A program made the position numbers and the translations under genes. From positions 6,830,187-6,894,186 of the forward strand of contig NC_079474.1 in NCBI RefSeq assembly GCF_026230105.1: a stretch of DNA of 64,000 nucleotides, read 5' to 3'. This DNA comes from Diorhabda sublineata. Taxonomy: Eukaryota; Arthropoda; Insecta; Coleoptera; Chrysomelidae. Within the stretch, counting starts at the first letter, position 1; the number at the start of each line of letters is the position of its first letter. This document shows positions 57,921 to 64,000 of the stretch, in pieces. The notes beneath the pieces were generated by a model that made no database searches, was not told where the DNA came from, and saw only the letters and a list, made by a program, of their open reading frames with translations.

Positions 57921-59366
57921 ATATGAATTTCATTAGTGTTTTTTTCTTCCTCTTCTTTTATTTATGTTTGTTATCCTATCACAATGATGAGACTATGACA
58001 GGTACTCGTTGGGTTATTTTTAGAGGAGAAAAAACGTTTTATGTAGTATGTGGAGGTATCAGGAATAGCCCTGATATTGGAAGAAAATTCTTCTGCAGAG
58101 CTGAAATTGTGTAGTATTGTTGAAGGGTAGTGTAGTATCAACTGAAATAATGATTGGAAAAACCTGATCCAACGAACTAACATAATATTTGGAGGAACTA
58201 ATAGAATTTCATGGCAAATTTAATGGAAATTGCCTCCTACTCTGTAATTGACTCTAATAATAATATTTAATACCGGGCATGCTGCATACTGGTTTAATTT
58301 TAGCTACGAACCTATAATTTTGTTATCCATTGTGGTTTTCTTCTGTATATTGAAATTTTATTTTATTTGTTTTATCTTAGTTTAGTAATTTTTATGTTTG
58401 TTTTTTAGTTTTCACAAGCTTTTGTCTACAAATTGTAAATAATTTTTTGACAACAAAGCATTTCTCTCTCTATTAATGAAAATTTGATTATAAAATTCTA
58501 TTCGGACGGGCAAATGAAAAATTGAGTAAATTGAATGAAAAAACAGTTTCTGTTGACTGAGAAAATTTTTCAGAGCTGATGATGTTATTTCAAAGGAATC
58601 TGTGGCATGGTATATTTGACAAAATCTGCCTCAAGGTCTAATAAATCTATAAAGTAATTATCAATTGTTCCATATCTACTGGTTATATTATCTAGAATTA
58701 TGGAGGAGGTTACAGTAATTCTTAGGCACGGAATTCACATGCATATTAACGTCAAATGAATTAAAAATTTCCACCAAAGACTTATGTGACAGAAAAAATG
58801 CGAATAAGTGAATCTTGAGGTCTCGTCTGTTGTTTATGAATAGAACGTCAAGTAAGTAGAGGAGAATCTCGAAAAATAGATTGACATTTGAATAGGTGTT
58901 CTATGATCCCAAACAATGTATAAATCAATATTTTTTCCACGGATTCTATAAAATGTTCTATAATCTATAAATCAGAGAATTTCTCGGGCGGTGAAAAATA
59001 TCCTCTATTAGTATATTAAGAAATAATTTCTCTGTGTTATTATAATAACACAAGTCTACCATGAATTGTGGCATTTCAATTTGATACAGTACGTTTTTAA
59101 TGTTGACCAAGAGAAGCCTACGATAAGAGCGCAATATCAAAATATTACCGAAATTAGTTAACTTTGATGAAACTACAACCCCTGAAATTTCTTCTGATGC
59201 AAGTTATTGTTCCATTCACCCAAAACATTGTTTTTAATTTCTTGATCCTTTCATCATTTTCTTTGAGAAATACACACAAATGAGTGTAAGTTGAATTGTC
59301 GTATATTTTTAGAAATCTTCTGTAGTTAATGATTATCATATTTGATAGGTATTACTATTGTTACAG
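57921..59366. other. Intron stretch up to Zasp exon 2
   Basis: No gene recognised. It ends with the acceptor attactattgttacag in front of Zasp exon 2. Confidence 0.45.
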
Positions 59367-59518
59367 GTGAATGTCGGTTCTCCAGCCGAAAGAGCCGGAC
59401 TCGTTGCAGGAGATTCAGTGATCAAAATCAATAACACAGATGTATTCAATTTGAGACATAAAGACGCACAGGACGTCGTACTAAGAGCAGGCCCTTCATT
59501 CGAAATGACCATTCAAAG
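59367..59518 (+). CDS. Zasp52: Zasp exon 2: C-terminal half of the PDZ domain
   Basis: Begins after ttacag (acceptor ending 59366) with VNVGSPAERAGLVAGDSVIK, then INNTDVFNLRHKDAQDVVLR, then AGPSFEMTIQ plus two bases (AG) of an Arg codon; donor gttggt at 59519. It supplies PDZ strands from the GSPAERAGL.AGD core to the last strand; DVFNLRHKDAQD is nearly invariant in Zasp52-type proteins. Phase 0 at the start joins exon 1, and phase 2 at the end joins the A that opens exon 3, giving QRGGSTW. No open frame extends beyond the donor. With exon 1 the domain is about 85 residues, the normal PDZ size. Confidence 0.9.
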
Positions 59519-61190
59519 GTTGGTACAAAAATGAAGACTATATGTGTTACAGTAAAAATTATAAATCGGTGATTATAAAATTACCGGTGATTATACATAA
59601 TCAGCATCGAATTTGGTAAATATGATTAAATTATTTCATATTTATCAAATCTACCGGTTAATATATAGTCTTCAAATTTATAGTTATTCATTACTTTATA
59701 TCTGTAAAAGTATTACAGATCTTACACAGCATCATAAAATATAATTGAAAAAGTTTCATGCCTTTTATAAGTATAACATAATTTTCAACACTGATGGATC
59801 GATCAGATTTAACATCAGATTTGAATCAACGAACGCTGCTTATACAGCCATTATTCAAGGATTTATTTTTTACGAGAGGGTAACATGTCTACATGCATCG
59901 AAATTAGAACTACTTCTGAAATAACGTGATTGATAAATCTTATAAATATCAACTTAAAGCAAACATAGGAAAGTTCCAAATTGATAGTTAGCTCATAATG
60001 AAGAAGCTGGAAGAAACTAAGCATACAAATTTGTTACATTAACAAAATCTGAGATGTAATACTCAGCTTTAGAAATATTTCAGCTACATAATTGAACTTT
60101 GAACAATGAAACATTGAAATAAATCAGGAAGAACGCATCATTAACTTGATAGTTGCAGCTGAAATAAACATCCTAATGAAAATAAGATATTTTCAAGGGT
60201 CTGAAATGGTAAATTCTCCTACATTTGCTTAAAAATGCCTATAATACTGCACGAATAATCAAATATCAGATTGGACTGATGGATAAAATAGTTTCTCTTA
60301 CATAACAACAAAATAGTAGAATACCATCGCTGTTCTACCTCCTAATAGACTCGTCGTGCTACTTTCAGAAAAGAATCCGACGTCCTTCGAAACACCAATC
60401 AAGGTTAATGAAGGTAGTTAACAATTACTCTCGATACATTACCAAATTTGTTTTCTAGTGCATTTGACTTGTTGATAAATAAGAAAAAATTTGGGATTGC
60501 CCAAGATCAATATATTGTTTAAAAATAGTGAATGATCTCGATTTGTTTGTTTTGGTGTTCAACAATTTAATGAGGGCTACAAATTCCAGATGGTCGACGT
60601 CATCGATTTTACATATTCATAATTCTTGCTTACGGTAATAACGCCATATTTGTAAATATGTTGATTATCAGTGCCTTTCGTTTCAAACACTAATATCCAA
60701 ATCATGTTAATATTAAGACTGCTGCATAGTGTCGAGTGATGTGTCCAAAGATTATTTGGTTTTTAGATTTAGATTTTTAGAGTTCTTATGCATATACCAT
60801 TAACACATTTTCGCAAAAACAAGAATTGATTCTTTTCTCTTGCCGCCATTTAATAAATCGATTATAGCAGATTGAATACCTCTCTTAAGACTTTCTCGGT
60901 AAAAGATTTAAAGGAGTATTTTTATCCTTCTGCGTTATATGGAGCCATACATTCTACTAATACTTCATCATCATTTGAATCGATATCTGCTATTTCCATA
61001 TTTTAAAAGAATGCAGCCCTTCAAAAATCGACAATAATAAACTAAATATCTAATGATATGAGGTATATACCTACTTATTTATAAGTATCTATGAATCCCC
61101 TAGTGCCCTTGTAGAGAAAGCATTCTTGGAAATTGTGCATAAAAAATCCTTCGACCTAATTTTCTACACGGTACACAGATTCCTCCAACG
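59519..61190. other. Zasp intron 2, 5' part
   Basis: AT-rich without coding frames. A tctaccggt/ttaccggtga pair at about 59580-59660 forms a small inverted repeat (accggtgattata / tatatagtcttc region). Confidence 0.35.
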
Positions 61191-61194
61191 CTGA

Positions 61195-61960
61195 ATCCGG
61201 TGTCGGTTGCGCAATCACTACAAACCACGAACTCATAAGTTCTTTTCGGTTACTTTCGACGTGTAGTATTTACATTGGTGAACTATACAGTATCCTTCAA
61301 GCTTCCAAATTTAACTCTTCTCCCCATAAGCATATCGTCATATGTACTGACTCTTTTTCATCCATACAGTCAATTACAACCATATTCACCAACCATCCCA
61401 TAGTCCAAAACATTCACGACATTTACCAAACTCTCATTACTCTTGATGTAACTCTCTCTCTTATCTGGTTTTCATCGCACACTGAAATTGCTGGAAACGA
61501 ATCTGCAGATCACCATGCCAAAGAAGGCACAAGGATCTTTCTGAAATCCCAGTTCAGCTTGCCAATGATCTGAAGACTAAGTTCACCTCACTCAAAAATC
61601 TAGGCGCGATATATGGAACAAGAGTACTACAGCATTACATAACATCCATCCATCTACTTCTAACCTTTCCCTAAACTTTTGAATAGGAGAGAAGCAGTGA
61701 TAATGAGAAGACCACACAAAACTTACTCACGGCTATTTTATGTCGTAAGAAAGTCGTTCTGTCTGCTAAAGTTATAAAGTGTGTCTGTTTAAGCACATCC
61801 TCACTGTGGAGGTGCGGAGAATACTCTACCGCATACCAGCAGTTCGATATGAAAAACAAACTCAAGAAGACACTTAAATGCCCGACAGAAATGACGAAAA
61901 TCCTTCTTAAAGCCACCAAGCTGTATGAGAAAATACAAATAATTTACGTATTGTAATAGA
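61195..61960 (+). mobile_element. LINE RNase H domain and 3' tail
   Basis: A frame open from about 61266 to 61572 encodes SIYIGELYSILQASKFNSSP, HKHIVICTDSFSSIQSITTI, a hydrophobic helix, LSLIWFSSHTEIAGNESADH and HAKEGTR: RNase H blocks with the catalytic Glu (GELYSI), the Asp (TDS) and the ESAD Asp intact. After frameshifts come LNRREAVIMRRPHKTYSRLF, the 'T..RL.IGHT.LTHGYLL' block, SIKQTHPHCGGAENTLPH-like Cys/His remains and MTKILLKATKLYEKI. This is the C-terminal half of a Jockey/I-type LINE inserted in Zasp intron 2. Confidence 0.8.
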
Positions 61961-61964
61961 TTTA

Positions 61965-62573
61965 GTAACAGTCCTTTATTTAACTTATGTATCATTTGAT
62001 TGTTTTTGTGTGCCAATGACCAGCGCTGTCGAAGCACGTTAAACGAAATAAAAAAAACTGTATCTGGTATCTCTCAAATTTTTAACTTTTGCATTTCGAA
62101 ACTGGGACTTACATGTTTCAGCTACTTAAAACGTGTAATGAAATCAAATAAAAGTAATCAGAATATAATTCATTTATTTATATTCAACTTTTGAGCTAAT
62201 AATACTATTTGGAAGGAAATTGTTTACCAGCAAATGACAACCTTACAAAATATTTACATGACAGAAATTTTAATAGAACAAATTGTGTCAGAAAAAATCA
62301 ATATTTTCACCTTGTCATCAAATTACTTATTGTATTTAAACCTTGTCTCATTTCAGAATAACTATTTATTCCTTGTTCTTTCACTACAATCTTACTAGAG
62401 CCTTCTTGATTTTTTTTGACCCCAATACCTCACTGGCAACCTAGAAACATAAATAACATTCCATTGTGACCTAATCTTGATCAAAAATAATTGATACAGT
62501 GCCCAGTTTGCTGAATCAGTACATTTATTTTGGTAATTAACCTCTAAACTTTTCAACTGTCCGTTATTTTCAG
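61965..62573. other. Zasp intron 2, 3' part
   Basis: AT-rich. It ends with the acceptor ccgttattttcag before exon 3. No other feature. Confidence 0.4.
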
Positions 62574-62748
62574 AGGTGGATCTACGTGGAAACCTTCAGT
62601 TGTACCTACTGGCCCCTTATCGACTCCATCTCCCCACATCAATAGTGCTACTACCGTTACAAGGACCTCTTTAGCTTCTAACAAGAGTGAAAATATTGGA
62701 GCCATTGGAACGGGTCACAATTTATCTGCTAAACCTTTTAGTCCTCAG
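62574..62748 (+). CDS. Zasp52: Zasp exon 3: linker after the PDZ domain
   Basis: Starts after ttttcag (62573) by completing the Arg codon, then GGSTWKPSVVPTGPLSTPSP, HINSATTVTRTSLASNKSEN and IGAIGTGHNLSAKPFSPQ, followed by the donor gtgagt at 62749. GGSTW(K/R)P directly after the PDZ is a Zasp52-type signature. The remainder is a Ser/Thr/Pro-rich linker leading towards the ZM motif and LIM domains expected beyond the right edge. Its length (175 bases) and phases (2 in, 0 out) fit. Total for the three exons is 144 residues. Confidence 0.88.
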
Positions 62749-63210
62749 GTGAGTTAATTACATAATTCTCCTAATAATAGATTTAAGAAAATATAGGTAA
62801 TGATTATTTAAATGAACTAATTATTACATTGTGTACAGTTTCAGAAAATATAATCACAATTATCTGATCTTATAGGAAATGTTGGCATATTCATACTCAA
62901 TTTCTCAAAGTTTCTTTACTGCACATATCATTTTTGGATTGAATAATAAGAATTTTTTGCTACTCTTACTGGATGTATGAAAAATATATCCAAATTTAAA
63001 TTGAGAGGAAAAGTTTTCAAGAATACTTGCTGCTGTGTGTGATTTTGCATCTGATTTCGAACAAACAGAAAACATTTCATAATCTTATACAATGTGTTCA
63101 TAATATAACGCATTTTTTGATATATCGATTTCAGGACAAGAGAAGCTGATTATAGGGTTTGCAGTCAATACACGATAACCTATTGATATATTTTTTTCAT
63201 TATTACAAAC
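62749..63210. other. Start of Zasp intron 3
   Basis: From the gtgagt donor. AT-rich, no feature recognised; the intron continues to the window edge at 64000. Confidence 0.45.
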
Positions 63211-63214
63211 TATA

Positions 63215-63370
63215 TACAGGGTGTTTCTAAATCCATGCGACAAAATTCAGAAGGTGATTCGTCGTATAAAATTTGGATGGGTCTTTTCTATAACAAAATT
63301 TGCTCAACCCACCCCTTTCCGAGATGTCATCCTTAAAATGTGGTGATTGAAATTCGGTTTTTCTATTCTA
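63215..63370 (+). repeat. 'ACAGGGTGT' repeat end
   Basis: tacagggtgtttctaaatcc, followed by atgcgacaaaattcagaagg and tgattcgtcgtataaaattt, is a widespread insect repeat end that often flanks Tc1-like or other DNA elements. The fitting partner end was not located in the window. Confidence 0.45.
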
Positions 63371-63539
63371 TTCTTTCAACTATTCTTTCAATATTCCTGT
63401 TACATTATAAGGGGGAAAAATTAGCAACCCTTTTTCAGTCATATCAAAACTTTTTAATATGAAGTTGTATGAAATTGAATTATAAGCTGAAATCTCTTTT
63501 CTAAATAATCCCACAAATTTTATTTGTGATTCATATCGG

Positions 63540-63735
63540 AAGATACTGCACTTCTACTTGCCTTCAAGTAATCGAGAACAATTCTGGTATGTAGATATGC
63601 ATTACCCTGCATCAAAATGCATTGATCACCAATAAATTTAGAAAGCGGAATCAGAACCTCTAGAAGTATTTCCTCAATGTACTTCTGAGCAGTGAGAGCA
63701 CCATTATCGATGAAAGATGTATATACTTATAAATT
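63540..63735 (-). mobile_element. Tc1-like transposase fragment with lost catalytic Asp
   Basis: The minus frame reads GALTAQKYIEEILLEVLIPL, then SKFIGDQCILMQGNAYLHTR and IVLDYLKA. It matches 'G.LTAQRYIEEIL.P.V.PF....G..FILMQDNAR.H.AR.V.DYL'. At the second catalytic Asp (MQDNA) this copy has Gly (MQGNA), a null change even without the truncation. Confidence 0.75.
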
Positions 63736-64000
63736 GTATAAACGTACATAAAATAAATTGAAAGCTTCCTTTTAAGTATCGGTACAATTATCCATCTAAT
63801 CGTCCTATTTGAAAATACTTTTATTCAATATTCCAAATAACAAAGACTGGAAGGAAGTTGATAGGAGTTGATTAATGCCTTCGAAAAAACCTCCTAAAAT
63901 TATTAATTCTGTGACGAATACACTTTTATACAATACACTAATAATTTCATTCTGTCCTCAGTTTCTTTTGTATAATGTAGTATTTTCTTTGTCTTTTTCC

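Larger units (their letters stand above)
12562..59366 (+). other. Zasp52: First coding intron of Zasp (46.8 kb)
   Basis: Bounded by gtaagt (12562) and ttacag (ending 59366). It holds a complete nested gene (CFAP99-like, 53739-57847), one possible minus-strand membrane-protein gene (19704-20207), one complete Harbinger insertion, one pogo-like MITE, many broken mariner and LINE copies and several duplications, all annotated separately. Alternative Zasp first exons or cassette exons could be hidden in it; none was recognisable. Confidence 0.8.

Noticed and set aside
1..64000. CRISPR arrays, rRNA, tRNA, bacterial operons, viral genes
   Set aside because: No direct-repeat/spacer arrays, no tRNA cloverleaf or rRNA core words and no intact viral-type gene were seen; all RT-like pieces fit non-LTR retrotransposons.

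Overview
The window looks like nuclear DNA from an insect, most likely a beetle. It is very AT-rich, has introns with GT/AG borders, and its few real exons match insect muscle, transporter and ciliary genes. Most of the rest is old transposon debris: mariner/Tc1, PIF/Harbinger, pogo-like, and several non-LTR retrotransposon families. No bacterial operon, CRISPR array, rRNA or tRNA gene was seen. Taxonomy is inference from codon and exon content plus repeat types; no species is claimed.

Three host genes are supported, all on the + strand. (1) The last coding exon of an FLVCR-like major facilitator transporter is at 1595-1871; its upstream exons lie outside the window. (2) A Zasp (Z-disc PDZ/LIM) gene starts at 12457. 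Its PDZ domain is split over exons at 12457-12561, 59367-59518 and 62574-62748, all phase-compatible, and the gene runs off the right edge. Its first coding intron is 46.8 kb. (3) Inside that intron, on the same strand, sits a complete five-exon gene (53739-57847, 567 codons) best matched to the ciliary/flagellar protein CFAP99. A minus-strand membrane-protein-like ORF (19704-20207) is a possible fourth gene or pseudogene.

Layout: 1-640, Tc1/mariner-family remnant; 1595-1871, transporter exon; 1.9-10.9 kb, mostly featureless AT-rich DNA with faint decayed coding pieces; 11.0-12.0 kb, minus-strand mariner remnant; 12.1-12.56 kb, Zasp 5' end; 13.9-53.3 kb, the large intron packed with broken mariner copies, LINE fragments, tandem duplications, a MITE-like pogo element (20424-20997) and a complete Harbinger insertion (38409-40068, 3-bp target duplication); 53.7-57.9 kb, the nested CFAP99-like gene; 59.4-62.7 kb, Zasp exons 2 and 3 with a LINE RNase H fragment between them; 63.2-63.7 kb, a Tc1-like remnant.

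The host genes do not form one pathway. Zasp organises the sarcomeric Z-disc and integrin junctions, CFAP99 belongs to motile cilia/sperm tails, and FLVCR-like carriers move small molecules across membranes. The main interest is structural: a testis/cilium-type gene nested in a giant muscle-gene intron, and a repeat landscape with clear element boundaries. Nothing here looks like a wholly new functional system.
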